From positions 1-64,000 of the forward strand of contig NZ_JAUSCF010000004.1 in the NCBI RefSeq assembly GCF_030651625.1: a stretch of 64,000 nt of DNA. Direction: 5' to 3'. A program made the translations under genes and the position numbers. A model generated the notes under the pieces. It did not search any database. It saw only the letters and a list, made by a program, of their open reading frames with translations, and had not been told where the DNA came from. This stretch comes from Hydrogenophaga sp. Lineage in GTDB: Bacteria; Pseudomonadota; Gammaproteobacteria; Burkholderiales; Burkholderiaceae_C. Shown here piece by piece: positions 34,812 through 45,248 of the stretch. Each line of letters starts with the position of its first letter. Positions within the stretch are counted from its first letter, which is position 1.

Positions 34812-35647
34812 CCACTGCTGCCGCCTTGCCAGACGCCACCGCACAGATCGGTTTTGGACAGGTGCGCCACACGCGCCACCGGCCACGGCGCAACGCGTTC
34901 GCTTACCCAACCTATTTCCTGATGCTGCCGATGCGCAGCCTGCGTGCGAACGGTCCCGGTGTGCTGGCTCGCAACCGCCGCGCCGCCCTCAGCTTTCACG
35001 ACACCGACCACGGCGACGGCCGCAGCGACAGCCTGCAGTGGCTGGAAGCCTTGCTGGATCAGCACGGCATTCAGGATGCGCAGGGCGAGATCTGGCTGCA
35101 CACCTACCCGCGTGTGCTGGGCTACAGCTTCAAGCCGGTGAGCTTCTGGTACTGCCACCGCAGCGACGGCTCGCTGCGCGCCGTGCTGGCTGAGGTCAAC
35201 AACACATTCGGAGAGCGCCACTGTTACCTGCTGGACAACCCCCGTTACGGTGAGCCCTGCGAAGCCGCCAAGGTGTTTCATGTCTCGCCGTTCTGCCCGG
35301 TCCGCGGACGCTACCGGTTTGTTTTCATGCGCACCGAAAGCCCGTTGGCGCGCACCGTGGCCCGCATCGACTACTTCGACGCCCCGGGCGTCGATGCCCT
35401 GCTCAACACCAGCGTGAGTGGCCTCCTGGAGCCTCTGACCAACGCCTCGATGCGCCGTGCACTGTGGTCGCATCCCGCCATGACGTTCGGCGTGATCGCC
35501 CGCATCCACTGGCAAGCCCTGCGCCTGTGGATCCAGCGCGCCCCCTTCTTCCGCCTACCGCCCGCCCCGGGCGATTTCGTCACCCCGGCCCTGCCCGGCG
35601 CTCAGCCGGTCGCCGCTGAACGCCCTCCCGAACCCAGCCGCCCATGA
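34808..35647 (+). CDS. DUF1365 family protein
   Basis: A 279-residue DUF1365 protein. It begins at TTG 34808, overlapping the previous stop (TTGA), and its stop overlaps the ATG of the next gene. Typical phrases are GFGQVRHTRHRPRRNAFAYP at the N-terminus and LGYSFKPVSFWYCHR and EVNNTFGERHCYLL in the middle. No biochemical function is firmly established. The family is almost always encoded between an FAD oxidoreductase and a cyclopropane-synthase-like methyltransferase, which suggests a part in the same phospholipid acyl-chain modification. Confidence 0.9.
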   Translation: MTTAAALPDATAQIGFGQVRHTRHRPRRNAFAYPTYFLMLPMRSLRANGPGVLARNRRAALSFHDTDHGDGRSDSLQWLEALLDQHGIQDAQGEIWLHTYPRVLGYSFKPVSFWYCHRSDGSLRAVLAEVNNTFGERHCYLLDNPRYGEPCEAAKVFHVSPFCPVRGRYRFVFMRTESPLARTVARIDYFDAPGVDALLNTSVSGLLEPLTNASMRRALWSHPAMTFGVIARIHWQALRLWIQRAPFFRLPPAPGDFVTPALPGAQPVAAERPPEPSRP

Positions 35648-36927
35648 ACAGCACCACCGCCACCCAGAGCCCCGCCGGATTCGCCCTGCCTCGCAACGCC
35701 CCGGCGGCCGCACGCACCACGCTGCAGTTGTTGCAGCGCCTGTCGGTCGGCAGCCTGTCCCTGACGCTGCCAGACGGCACCGTGCAGCGCCTGGGCAGCC
35801 CCGAAGGTCCGCACGCCAGCATGAAGCTCAACAACTGGAATGTCTGCGGCGCCGCGCTGAAATCGGGCGACATCGGCTTCGCGGAGACCTTCATCGCGGG
35901 TGACTGGAGCACGCCCAACCTCACCACCCTGCTCGAACTCATGATCGCCAACCGCCGCGAGGTGGAGGACGTCATTTACGGTTCCTGGCTGGGCCGGCTG
36001 GCCTACCGCGTCAAACACCTGCTGAACCGCAATTCCAAAGCCAACAGCCGCAAGAACATCCATGCCCACTACGACCTGGGCAACGCGTTCTACCGTCTCT
36101 GGCTGGACGAGACGATGAACTACTCGTCGGCCTGGTTCGAGTCGCCCGAACAGTCGCTGCAAGATGCCCAGCATGCCAAGGTGCGACGCGCCCTGCGCAT
36201 GACCGGCGTGCAACCCGGCGACCGCATGCTGGAAATTGGCTGCGGCTGGGGTGCACTGGCCGAGAAGGCCACAACCGAATTCGACGCGTCCGTCGTGGGT
36301 GTCACGCTGTCGACCGAACAACTCGCGTACGCCAAAGAGCGCATGCGCAAGCTCGGCATACCACTGGTCAGCGAAGCACCGACTGCCGGTGCCGCCAGCG
36401 CCGATCTGCGCCTGCAGGACTACCGCGACATTGGCGATGCGCCATTCGACGCCATCTGCTCCATCGAGATGGTCGAAGCGGTCGGCCGCGAGTACTGGCC
36501 CACCTACTTCCAGACGGTGGCACGCCTGCTCAAACCGGGCGGACGCGCCTGCATCCAGAGCATCGTGATCGATGACGCGCATTTCGACCGCTACATCAAG
36601 GGCACCGACTTCATCCAGCAGTACATCTTTCCCGGTGGCTGCCTGCCCTGTCCGCGCGAGTTCCGGGCGCAGGCGGCCGCCGCCGGGCTGGAGGTGGTGG
36701 ACGAGTTCGCCTTCGGACCCGACTACGCCCGCACGCTGGCCTTGTGGCGCGAGCGCTTCCTGCACGAGCAGTCACAGGTGCTGCAGCTCGGCTTCGACCA
36801 GAAATTCATGCGAATCTGGGAGTTCTACCTGGCGTACTGCGAAGCGGCGTTCAGCGGACGCAGCATCGACGTGGTGCAGTACACATTGAAGGCACTCCCC
36901 GCGTCGCCTGCGGCGCCACCCCCCTGA
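35644..36927 (+). CDS. Cyclopropane-fatty-acyl-phospholipid synthase family methyltransferase
   Basis: A 427-residue SAM-dependent methyltransferase acting on phospholipid acyl chains. An N-terminal lipid-binding domain precedes the signature YDLGNAFYRLWLDETMNYSS and the SAM motif MLEIGCGWGALAEKA near residue 197. Further motifs are SIEMVEAVGREYWPTYF and YIFPGGCLP. It may add a methylene (cyclopropane) or a methyl group as in furan-fatty-acid synthesis; the neighbours favour the latter possibility. The last ~10 residues (Pro/Ala-rich) and the stop codon are encoded by the start of a dispersed repeat, so the natural C-terminus has probably been replaced or trimmed. Confidence 0.9.
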   Translation: MNSTTATQSPAGFALPRNAPAAARTTLQLLQRLSVGSLSLTLPDGTVQRLGSPEGPHASMKLNNWNVCGAALKSGDIGFAETFIAGDWSTPNLTTLLELMIANRREVEDVIYGSWLGRLAYRVKHLLNRNSKANSRKNIHAHYDLGNAFYRLWLDETMNYSSAWFESPEQSLQDAQHAKVRRALRMTGVQPGDRMLEIGCGWGALAEKATTEFDASVVGVTLSTEQLAYAKERMRKLGIPLVSEAPTAGAASADLRLQDYRDIGDAPFDAICSIEMVEAVGREYWPTYFQTVARLLKPGGRACIQSIVIDDAHFDRYIKGTDFIQQYIFPGGCLPCPREFRAQAAAAGLEVVDEFAFGPDYARTLALWRERFLHEQSQVLQLGFDQKFMRIWEFYLAYCEAAFSGRSIDVVQYTLKALPASPAAPPP

Positions 36928-36995
36928 AAGGGGGGCGCACCCTGTGGCCCGGCAGAGCCGGTTCCACGGGTGCCCTGGACTGGAACATTACGCGC
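36901..36995 (-). repeat. Dispersed intergenic repeat (copy 4), overlapping the end of the Cfa-like gene
   Basis: In the opposite orientation to copies 2 and 3: CACCCCCCTGAAAGGGGGGC, GCCCGGCAGAGCCGG and GGGTGCCCTGGACTGGAACAT. It is nearly the same as the copy at 43120-43228. It contributes the final codons and stop of the methyltransferase gene and leads into the next gene. Confidence 0.7.
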
Positions 36996-37023
36996 CGACG
37001 GCGCCATTGACTGGGCTCTCCTG

Positions 37024-37599
37024 ATGAACACCTTTCGCACCCATCCCTTACCGATCGTACTGTTCGCTTTCGTCGCCGCGTGGATGCCTGCGACGGTGCT
37101 GGCCAGTGCACCCGAACCCACGGCGAGCGCTGCACTGGAAGGCAAGCGGGCCACAGACAAGGTGCGCCTGCGCGTCTGGGGCTTCGAGGTGTATGACGCC
37201 AGCCTTTACACGGTGACTGGCTTCAACGCCGAACAGTTTGCGGACCATCGCTTCGGCCTGGAGCTGAGCTACCTGCGCAGCTTCAAGGGCAACGACATTG
37301 CCCAGCGTTCCATCGACGAGATGCGAGGCGTGACCGAACTGACCTCTGTGCAGGCCGAAGGCTGGCTCAAGACCATGATCGGCATCTTTCCTGATGTGCA
37401 GCGCGGCGACCGGATCACTGGTGTGCACGTGCCGGGGAGCGGTGCCCGCTTCTACCTGAACGACCGCCTGCTCGGCGACATCGCCGACGAGGCGTTTTCG
37501 CGCAGCTTTTTCGGTATCTGGCTGTCGCCAAAAACCTCGCAACCCCGCATGCGGGAGACGCTGATCGGTCAATCGGGCGGCGCTTCCCGCGCACCATGA
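37024..37599 (+). CDS. Exported chalcone-isomerase-like protein
   Basis: A 191-residue protein from ATG 37024 with a signal peptide (LPIVLFAFVAAWMPATVLAS). The rest matches the bacterial chalcone-isomerase-like domain: KVRLRVWGFEVYDASLYT, FGLELSYLRSFKGNDIAQRS and GARFYLNDRLLGDI. Bacterial members lack a proven isomerase activity. Relatives bind fatty acids, which would fit a lipid-modification operon. Its stop overlaps the start of the MFS gene. It comes right after the repeat that ends the Cfa-like gene. Confidence 0.85.
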   Translation: MNTFRTHPLPIVLFAFVAAWMPATVLASAPEPTASAALEGKRATDKVRLRVWGFEVYDASLYTVTGFNAEQFADHRFGLELSYLRSFKGNDIAQRSIDEMRGVTELTSVQAEGWLKTMIGIFPDVQRGDRITGVHVPGSGARFYLNDRLLGDIADEAFSRSFFGIWLSPKTSQPRMRETLIGQSGGASRAP

Positions 37600-38975
37600 C
37601 ACCCACCAACACCGCTCCTGGACACGAGCCGGCCGCGCAATTCATGGGCGCAGGCGCCTGGCGCAGAGGTCTGAGCTACGGCCTGCTGGGCATGCCACTG
37701 GCGTTCGTGGCACTGCCGCTGTATGTGATCCTGCCCAACCACTACGCCACCGCTTTCGGAGCACCGCTGGCCTTGCTGGGTCTGGTGCTGCTCGGTGCGC
37801 GCCTGGTCGACGCGGTGCTCGACCCCTGGATCGGTCGCTGGAGCGACCGGCTGTTCACCCGCTCGCACCGGGACATCCTGGGCATCAGTGCATTGGCCGC
37901 GGTGGTGCTGGCCCTGGGTCTGTGGGGGCTGCTTTTCCCGCCCTCTGCGGTGCAGGGCGCCGGCATGGCCACCCTGCTGTCATGGGCAGGCGTGCTGATG
38001 GCCATCACCTACACCGCCTACAGCGTCATGAGCGTGGCGCACCAGTCCTGGGGCGCCCGGCTGGGCGGCACCGAGGCGCAACGCAGCCGCGTGGTCGCCT
38101 GGAGAGAGGCGCTGGCGCTGCTGGGCGTGCTGATCGCTGCCGTGCTGCCGGGCACGCTCGGCCTGGGCGCCACGGTGGGCAGCTTCGCGGTGCTGCTGGC
38201 GCTGGGCTGGTGGGCCTGGACCCGCGCGGTGATTCCGCGGCCCGGTGCTGCTGCGGTCGACCGTCCGGCGGCCACCACCGCCAGCCTCCAGCCGCTGCGG
38301 CAGCCCGCTTTTCAACGCCTGCTGGCGGTGTTCGTGATCAACGGCACCGCCAGCGCCATTCCCGCCACGCTGGTGCTGTTTTTCGTGCAGGACCGGTTGC
38401 AGGCGGCGTCATCGGTCGAGCCCGCTTTCCTCGCCACCTATTTTCTGTGCGCAGCCCTGTCGATACCTTTGTGGGTGAGGCTGGTCTCGCGTTTCGGTCT
38501 GGCCCGCACCTGGCTGGCTGGCATGGGCCTGTCGGTGGCGGTGTTCATCTGGGCCGCCACCCTGGGTGCCGGAGACATCGCAGCGTTCCTGATCGTTTGC
38601 GCGCTCTCGGGTGTGGCGCTGGGCACCGACCTGGCCCTGCCGAGCGCGATGCTGGCCGGCGTGATCGGCCGGCTGGGCGAACGCGGTCAGCGCGAAGGCG
38701 CCTATTTTGGCTGGTGGAGCTTCGCCGCCAAACTCAACCTGGCCCTGGCGGCCGGGCTGGCGCTGCCGCTGCTGGCCTGGTTTGGCTACACACCGGGCGC
38801 GCGCGACCCTGCCGCCCTGCTCACCCTGACCATCGCCTACTGCCTGCTGCCCTGCGCGCTCAAGTTGCTCGCGGGCACCGCGCTGTACGCCCTGGTGATT
38901 CGCCCAGAAAACCGTTCCGCCGAGTCTCCTGCGGCCGCCCATCCCGCTGCGGCGGTCACCCGCACCCTGCCCTGA
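37596..38975 (+). CDS. MFS transporter (GPH-like)
   Basis: A 459-residue membrane protein with about twelve hydrophobic segments. The loop between helices 2 and 3 carries DAVLDPWIGRWSDRLFTRSHR, the form typical of the glycoside-pentoside-hexuronide:cation-like MFS branch. Members near DUF1365/Cfa clusters are often annotated as sugar or lipid transporters without evidence. It starts within the stop of the previous gene and is followed ten bases later by a lipoprotein gene, so it belongs to the operon. The substrate is unknown; a lysolipid or other lipid-related compound is a guess from context. Confidence 0.85.
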   Translation: MTPTNTAPGHEPAAQFMGAGAWRRGLSYGLLGMPLAFVALPLYVILPNHYATAFGAPLALLGLVLLGARLVDAVLDPWIGRWSDRLFTRSHRDILGISALAAVVLALGLWGLLFPPSAVQGAGMATLLSWAGVLMAITYTAYSVMSVAHQSWGARLGGTEAQRSRVVAWREALALLGVLIAAVLPGTLGLGATVGSFAVLLALGWWAWTRAVIPRPGAAAVDRPAATTASLQPLRQPAFQRLLAVFVINGTASAIPATLVLFFVQDRLQAASSVEPAFLATYFLCAALSIPLWVRLVSRFGLARTWLAGMGLSVAVFIWAATLGAGDIAAFLIVCALSGVALGTDLALPSAMLAGVIGRLGERGQREGAYFGWWSFAAKLNLALAAGLALPLLAWFGYTPGARDPAALLTLTIAYCLLPCALKLLAGTALYALVIRPENRSAESPAAAHPAAAVTRTLP

Positions 38976-38984
38976 AAGACCCCC

Positions 38985-39527
38985 ATGCAAAGACGACTCC
39001 TTCTCCTTGGCGCCGGTGTGACAGGCGTCGCCGCCCTCACCGGTTGCGCCGGCCCCTCCCTCGACGACTTTGCCGGCCAGAAACCTGAACTCGACCTGCG
39101 CAAATACTTCAACGGCACGCTCGACGCCTACGGTGTGTTCCTCGACCGCTCGGGCAAGGTGGCTCGCCGCTTCACCGTGGTGATGCGCTGCACCTGGGAG
39201 GGTGAAGAGGGTGTGCTGGACGAAGACTTCGTCTATTCGGACGGCACCACCGAAAAACGGGTGTGGCGTCTGACGCACCTGGGCAACGGGCGCTACAGCG
39301 GTACCGCTGGCGATGTGATTGGCACCGCGATGGGCGAGACGCGAGGCAACACCTTCCGCTGGGGCTACACGCTGTCGCTGCCGGTGGACGGCAAGGTGTA
39401 CGAGGTGCAGTTCGACGACTGGATGTACCTGATGGACGACCGCGTGATGTTGAACAAGGCAGTGATGAGCAAGTTCGGCATCCGACTTGGCGAGGTGATG
39501 CTGTCCTTCGTGAAACGTCCGGCATGA
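38985..39527 (+). CDS. DUF3833 family lipoprotein
   Basis: A 180-residue lipoprotein with leader MQRRLLLLGAGVTGVAALTG and lipid-modified C21. The mature body (DGTTEKRVWRLTHLGNGRYS, WGYTLSLPVDGKVYEVQFDD) matches DUF3833. The fold is probably a small beta barrel. The family regularly co-occurs with FAD oxidoreductase-DUF1365-Cfa clusters under sigma-E/ChrR or light control. The stop overlaps the SDR start by four bases. Confidence 0.88.
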   Translation: MQRRLLLLGAGVTGVAALTGCAGPSLDDFAGQKPELDLRKYFNGTLDAYGVFLDRSGKVARRFTVVMRCTWEGEEGVLDEDFVYSDGTTEKRVWRLTHLGNGRYSGTAGDVIGTAMGETRGNTFRWGYTLSLPVDGKVYEVQFDDWMYLMDDRVMLNKAVMSKFGIRLGEVMLSFVKRPA

Positions 39528-40414
39528 ACGCCGACACCGCGATGCACACGCGCAGTTCCTTCACCGACACCCGTGCCGGCACGCCAGCGGTCCATCGACC
39601 CGGGGCTGTCAAGACGAGGTCATTCTTCGGGCCGTTCAACAACCCCATCACCGACTGGCGCGGCCAGCGGGTCTGGCTCGTCGGCGCCTCCAGCGGCATT
39701 GGTGCGGCGACGGCTTCTGCCCTGCACGATCTGGGCGCGCAGGTGCTCGTGTCGGCGCGCAAGGCCGAACCGCTGTACGCTTTTGCTGCCGCGCACCCCG
39801 GCCAGAATGGCAACGCCGCACAGGCCTGGCCACTGGACGTGACCGATGCGGGCGCGGTGGCAGGCACCGCCCAGGCCATTCTGGCGCAAGGCCCGCTGGA
39901 CATGGTGTTGTACTGCGCCGGACACTACAACGAAATGCGCGCCACCAACATGGACCTGCACGACCTGCGCCAGCACCTGGCGATCAACTACACCGGGGCG
40001 CTTCATGTGCTTTACGCGGTGCTTCCGGCCATGACCGCACGAGGCAGCGGCCATGTCAGTCTCATCAGCAGCGTGGCTGGCTTCCGGGGTTTGCCCAAAA
40101 GCCTGGCCTACGGCCCGACCAAAGCCGCTCTGACCAACCTGGCCGAGACGCTATACCTCGACCTGCAACCGCAGGGGCTGGGCGTGAGCGTGGTGCACCC
40201 CGGCTTCGTGCAAACCCCGCTGACCGCGCAGAACCAGTTCACCATGCCCGCCCTGATCACCCCCGAGCAGGCCGCCAGGGCCATGATCGAGGGCTGGCGG
40301 CGCGGCGAGTTCGACATCCACTACCCCAAGCGCTTCACACACTGGATGAAACTGCTGCGCCTGCTGCCCTACCGCGCTTACTTTCCGGCGGTGCGCCGCT
40401 TCACCGGGCTATAA
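39524..40414 (+). CDS. Short-chain dehydrogenase/reductase
   Basis: A 296-residue SDR from ATG 39524. It has the cofactor motif VGASSGIGAATASAL near residues 50-64, NYTGALHVLYAV, the catalytic serine in SLISSVAG and Y-x-x-x-K in YGPTKAAL. The ~40-residue N-terminal extension before the Rossmann fold is unusual for a minimal SDR. A substrate in acyl-lipid oxidation or reduction is plausible from the operon. It is translationally coupled to the DUF3833 gene. Confidence 0.88.
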   Translation: MNADTAMHTRSSFTDTRAGTPAVHRPGAVKTRSFFGPFNNPITDWRGQRVWLVGASSGIGAATASALHDLGAQVLVSARKAEPLYAFAAAHPGQNGNAAQAWPLDVTDAGAVAGTAQAILAQGPLDMVLYCAGHYNEMRATNMDLHDLRQHLAINYTGALHVLYAVLPAMTARGSGHVSLISSVAGFRGLPKSLAYGPTKAALTNLAETLYLDLQPQGLGVSVVHPGFVQTPLTAQNQFTMPALITPEQAARAMIEGWRRGEFDIHYPKRFTHWMKLLRLLPYRAYFPAVRRFTGL

Positions 40415-40421
40415 CCCCAGC

Positions 40422-40895
40422 ATGAACGACATTGCCCGACCTGAAGCCGCTGCAGCGCAGACCGACCTTCGCGCCCGGGTCGCTGGCATCAGCCGCTATT
40501 TCGAATCGATTTCACCGGAAACGCTGTCAGAGATTTCCCATTGGTACAGCCTCGATGCCCGCTTCAAGGACCCCTTCAACGAGGTGCGGGGAGTGCCAGC
40601 CGTCACCCGCATCTTTGAACACATGTTCCAAAGCCTGCACGAGCCGCGCTTTGTCGTGACCCGGCAGATCGTCGACGGACCCCACGCCTTTCTGGTGTGG
40701 GAATTCCATTTCCGCTTCAAGCGCTTCGACACCGCCACAAAGCAGGTGGTGCACGGCGGCTCGCACCTGGTGCTGACCGAAGACGGCCAGATCAAAGAGC
40801 ACCGCGACTACTGGGATGCGGCAGAAGAGCTTTATGAAAAACTGCCCATGGTGGGCAGTTTGATGCGGTGGCTCAAACAGCGAGCCAATGCCTGA
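40422..40895 (+). CDS. SnoaL/NTF2-like fold protein
   Basis: A 157-residue protein of the NTF2-like superfamily: YDARFKDPFNEVRG-type segment (LDARFKDPFNEVRGVPA), FVVTRQIVDGPHAFLVWEF and KEHRDYWDAAEELYE. Members of this group occur at the end of DUF1365/Cfa clusters and are often annotated SnoaL or nuclear transport factor 2. No catalytic role is established. It lies 8 bases after the SDR and is the last gene of the operon, facing the convergent GST gene with only 6 bases between stops. Confidence 0.85.
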   Translation: MNDIARPEAAAAQTDLRARVAGISRYFESISPETLSEISHWYSLDARFKDPFNEVRGVPAVTRIFEHMFQSLHEPRFVVTRQIVDGPHAFLVWEFHFRFKRFDTATKQVVHGGSHLVLTEDGQIKEHRDYWDAAEELYEKLPMVGSLMRWLKQRANA

Positions 40896-40901
40896 AGCAC
40901 C

Positions 40902-41516
40902 TCAGTCTGGTTTGGTGTCCGTGAAGCTGGGCCGCTGCTCCAGCTTTTCACTCAACCGCACGAGGTTCGGGTAAGCGCTGCGCCAGTCCAGCACCGGGAA
41001 GCGAAAGTCCAGGTACCCCAGGGCGCAACCCACAGCCACGTCAGACAGGCTGAAATGGATGCCCGAGCAGAAGGGCTTGTCGCCCAGGCCCTGGCTCATG
41101 GACTTCAGGCTGGCGTCGATTTTGGCCAGCTGGCGGTCGATCCAGGCCCGGCTGCGCTGCTCGTCGCTGCGCCCGGGCCAGGTGCTTTCCAGTCGGGCCA
41201 GCACGGCGGCATCCAGCACACCGTCGGCCAGCGCTTCCCAGGTTTTCACTTCAGCTCGCTCGCGGCCTTGCACCGGAATGAGCTTGCCCACGGGCGACAG
41301 CGTATCCAGGTATTCGACGATCACCCGCGAATCGAACACCGCTTCGCCGCCTTCCATGACCAGGCAGGGCACCTTGCCCAGCGGGTTGGACGCCATGATG
41401 GCCGTGTCTGCAGACCACACGTCCTCCAGGACCAGCTGGTAGTCGAGCTTCTTTTCCGCCATGACGACGCGAACCTTGCGCACATACGGGCTGGTGATGG
41501 CACCAATGAGTTTCAT
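40902..41516 (-). CDS. Glutathione S-transferase
   Basis: A 204-residue GST from ATG 41516. The thioredoxin-like N-terminal domain begins MKLIGAITSPYVRKVRVVMA and contains the cis-proline and glutathione-binding segment GKVPCLVMEGGEAVFDSRVI. The helical C-terminal domain includes HFSLSDVAVGCALGYLDFR. It resembles the YibF-type GSTs of proteobacteria. It is convergent with the photoreceptor-linked operon and divergent from purB. Confidence 0.9.
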   Translation of the reverse strand: MKLIGAITSPYVRKVRVVMAEKKLDYQLVLEDVWSADTAIMASNPLGKVPCLVMEGGEAVFDSRVIVEYLDTLSPVGKLIPVQGRERAEVKTWEALADGVLDAAVLARLESTWPGRSDEQRSRAWIDRQLAKIDASLKSMSQGLGDKPFCSGIHFSLSDVAVGCALGYLDFRFPVLDWRSAYPNLVRLSEKLEQRPSFTDTKPD

Positions 41517-41586
41517 GGACGGTGACGGTATGACAGGTTTCCCTCGGGCTGCCCATTTTATCGGTGAGATCGATCTGCCACGCTGA

Positions 41587-43119
<1,533 letters not shown>

Positions 43120-43228
43120 CCCCCGCGCCGCGCCTTCGGCGCGTCACCCCCCTGAGAGGGGGGCGCACCCAGAGGCCCGGCAAAGCCGGTTCCCCGGGTG
43201 CCTTGGACTGGGACATCTCACGCCGACC
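43120..43228 (-). repeat. Dispersed intergenic repeat (copy 5) after purB
   Basis: CGCGCCGCGCCTTCGGCGCG, CACCCCCCTGAGAGGGGGGC, GCCCGGCAAAGCCGG and GGGTGCCTTGGACTGGGACAT. It is the best match to the copy at 36901-36995 and the reverse complement of copies 2 and 3. The C6/G6 hairpin may act as a transcription stop for purB. Confidence 0.7.
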
Positions 43229-43365
43229 ACGCATTGAATACGCCATGAGTGTGGCGAATCTGTCTTTTCGAATGGCATTCAGCAAGCCTGCTTGACTTGG
43301 CGCAAACGGGTTTCGGTACCCGGCCTCTACAGTTTCTTCCTTGATTTCTCAGGAGAAACGCGGCC

Positions 43366-44133
43366 ATGGCCATCGAACTTTTCAACCAGGATGGCCATGT
43401 GTGCCTCATGTTTGCCCACCTCAGCGACGAGGGCGGCGACGCCGTGCAGGCAAACCAGTTTCTGGTCATCCATGGCGACACGGGCGCCATCATCGACCCG
43501 GGTGGCAACATGGCCTACAACGAGTTGCTGCTCACCATTGGGCGCTTTTTTCCACCCAGCAAGCTGTCCAAGATACTGGCCTCGCACGCCGACCCGGACA
43601 TCATCGCCTCGCTGGATCGCTGGATGACCAGCACCCAGGCCACGCTCTACATCTCGCGACTGTGGGAACGATTCGCCCCCCATTTCTGCAAACCGGGCAA
43701 GACCCAGGGCCGCATCATCGGCATCCCCGACCCCGGCATGCGCATCCCCCTGGGCAACACCGAACTGGTGGCACTGCCAGCACACTTCATGCACTCCGAA
43801 GGCAACTTCCAGTTCTGGGACCCAGTGAGCCGCATCCTGTTCTCTGGCGACCTGGGCGTGTCCATGGGCACGTCCCTGGATGCAAGCTCGCCGGTGACTT
43901 CTTTGGCCGCCCACATCCCCAAGATGGCGGCGTTTCACCGCCGATACATGGTGTCGAACAAGGTGCTGCGCCTGTGGGCGAACATGGCGCGCAGCCTGCC
44001 GATCCAGATGATCGTCCCGCAACACGGCGCGCCCATGGCAGGGGCCGCCGTGCAGGAGTTCATTGAATGGATCGGCACGATCGACTGCGGCGTCGACCAT
44101 CTGACGCAGGCGAACTACGCTGTGCCGGCCTGA
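43366..44133 (+). CDS. MBL-fold oxygen-binding diiron protein (ODP-like)
   Basis: A 255-residue metallo-beta-lactamase-fold protein related to the diiron domain of flavodiiron proteins but without the flavodoxin part. Metal-ligand motifs are visible: SHADPD (H74, D76, D78), AHFMHSEGNFQFWD, FSGDLGVSMG and PQHGAPM. Related ODP proteins bind O2 stably and act as oxygen sensors, in some bacteria for chemotaxis. ATG 43366 follows AGGAGAAAC. No chemotaxis gene is present in the window. Confidence 0.85.
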   Translation: MAIELFNQDGHVCLMFAHLSDEGGDAVQANQFLVIHGDTGAIIDPGGNMAYNELLLTIGRFFPPSKLSKILASHADPDIIASLDRWMTSTQATLYISRLWERFAPHFCKPGKTQGRIIGIPDPGMRIPLGNTELVALPAHFMHSEGNFQFWDPVSRILFSGDLGVSMGTSLDASSPVTSLAAHIPKMAAFHRRYMVSNKVLRLWANMARSLPIQMIVPQHGAPMAGAAVQEFIEWIGTIDCGVDHLTQANYAVPA

Positions 44134-44136
44134 GCC

Positions 44137-45012
44137 TCACTTCGAAGCCGTCAGCCGGCGTCGGATCCTGAAGAAGAGGCGCGACAGCTTGGGTGGAAGC
44201 CAGTCCTGAATCTGCTCATCCATTCGGTAGTGCCGTGCCTCGGCGTGTATTTTCGCGGAGTCTGTCGGCCGCGCGTAGTACATGGTGCTGTGGCTCGGGA
44301 CCTCCTTGTAGATGTTGCGCGAGCTGGTGTAGTAGTAGAGTGCGATCGAACGCCTTTTCACGTGCTCGGGTGTGTTCAGCGGATCGGGGTGGCCATGGAA
44401 GCTGTCCGCGTCGGTGCTGAACACCACGCAACGATTCAAGAGGGGAAACACCTTGGCGTGGCAGGCCGACATTTTCCGATCCCACAACTCCAAGGCACCG
44501 CCCCATTCCTCTTGCCAATCCGGATTGAGGTAGATCAGCAGGTTGATTCGCCGCTCGAGATGCAGGGTGTCGTTGATGCGGAAATCTGCGTGGACGCCCA
44601 GCAACCCGCCCCGGCTGATTTCGTGAAAACCGCCACCCTCGAAATAGGGATCCGGAATCAGACCGGAAATGCCGGTCAGTCCTTCGAGAAATTGCAGCAC
44701 CGCCTTGGAATTCAGGAAGGCAAACAGCGCCTGAGCTTCCTTGTTGCAGTCGTAGGGAAGGATCTGCCGCTTGTGGTGGCCGCCATAGTTGATGTCGAAG
44801 ATCCGGTCCGACTTGAGCGGCTCCGTCGGGAAATTGTCCAGCGCCTGCTGAAGAACCCCGGCCGGAAGAATGCCATCCAGCACGATGTGAGGGAATGGCT
44901 CGGCCGAGGCGTATTCCTGTGCAAGCATGGCTCCCGTCGCTTTCGCTTCTTGCGGATCCATGGAAAGGGCCGAGTCATTGCTGACAGGCAAGGTAAGTTC
45001 AAACAGATTCAT
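44137..45012 (-). CDS. 2-oxoglutarate/Fe(II)-dependent oxygenase
   Basis: A 291-residue protein of the prolyl-4-hydroxylase-like 2OG-Fe(II) family. The iron triad is readable as H-x-D in GVHADFRIN near residue 155 and the distal histidine in SFHGHPDPLN. An arginine for 2-oxoglutarate lies in RRSIALYYYTS. The C-terminal basic stretch is a separate tail. Base composition is somewhat less GC-rich than neighbours, and no operon partner exists, which may hint at transfer. Family members hydroxylate peptides or secondary metabolites; the substrate is unknown. It is convergent with the ODP-like gene. Confidence 0.85.
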   Translation of the reverse strand: MNLFELTLPVSNDSALSMDPQEAKATGAMLAQEYASAEPFPHIVLDGILPAGVLQQALDNFPTEPLKSDRIFDINYGGHHKRQILPYDCNKEAQALFAFLNSKAVLQFLEGLTGISGLIPDPYFEGGGFHEISRGGLLGVHADFRINDTLHLERRINLLIYLNPDWQEEWGGALELWDRKMSACHAKVFPLLNRCVVFSTDADSFHGHPDPLNTPEHVKRRSIALYYYTSSRNIYKEVPSHSTMYYARPTDSAKIHAEARHYRMDEQIQDWLPPKLSRLFFRIRRRLTASK

Positions 45013-45248
45013 GCAACCCTCACACCATAGAGACACCAACTCCCATCATCACAGAAACACCTCGGAAACTTTTCAAACCATCCCGCCAAGCTGGTCGGGT
45101 AAGCGCCCATGTCGACCACCTCTCACCTTCAGCGCAGGCAATTGGACGAGTGTGAAAGTGCACCGTCTCCCGAAGCCGCCTCACAACTGGCAAACGATCA
45201 CAGCCATCGAAAGAGAGCGTCAGATTCGTATTTCCAACCATTCACCCT

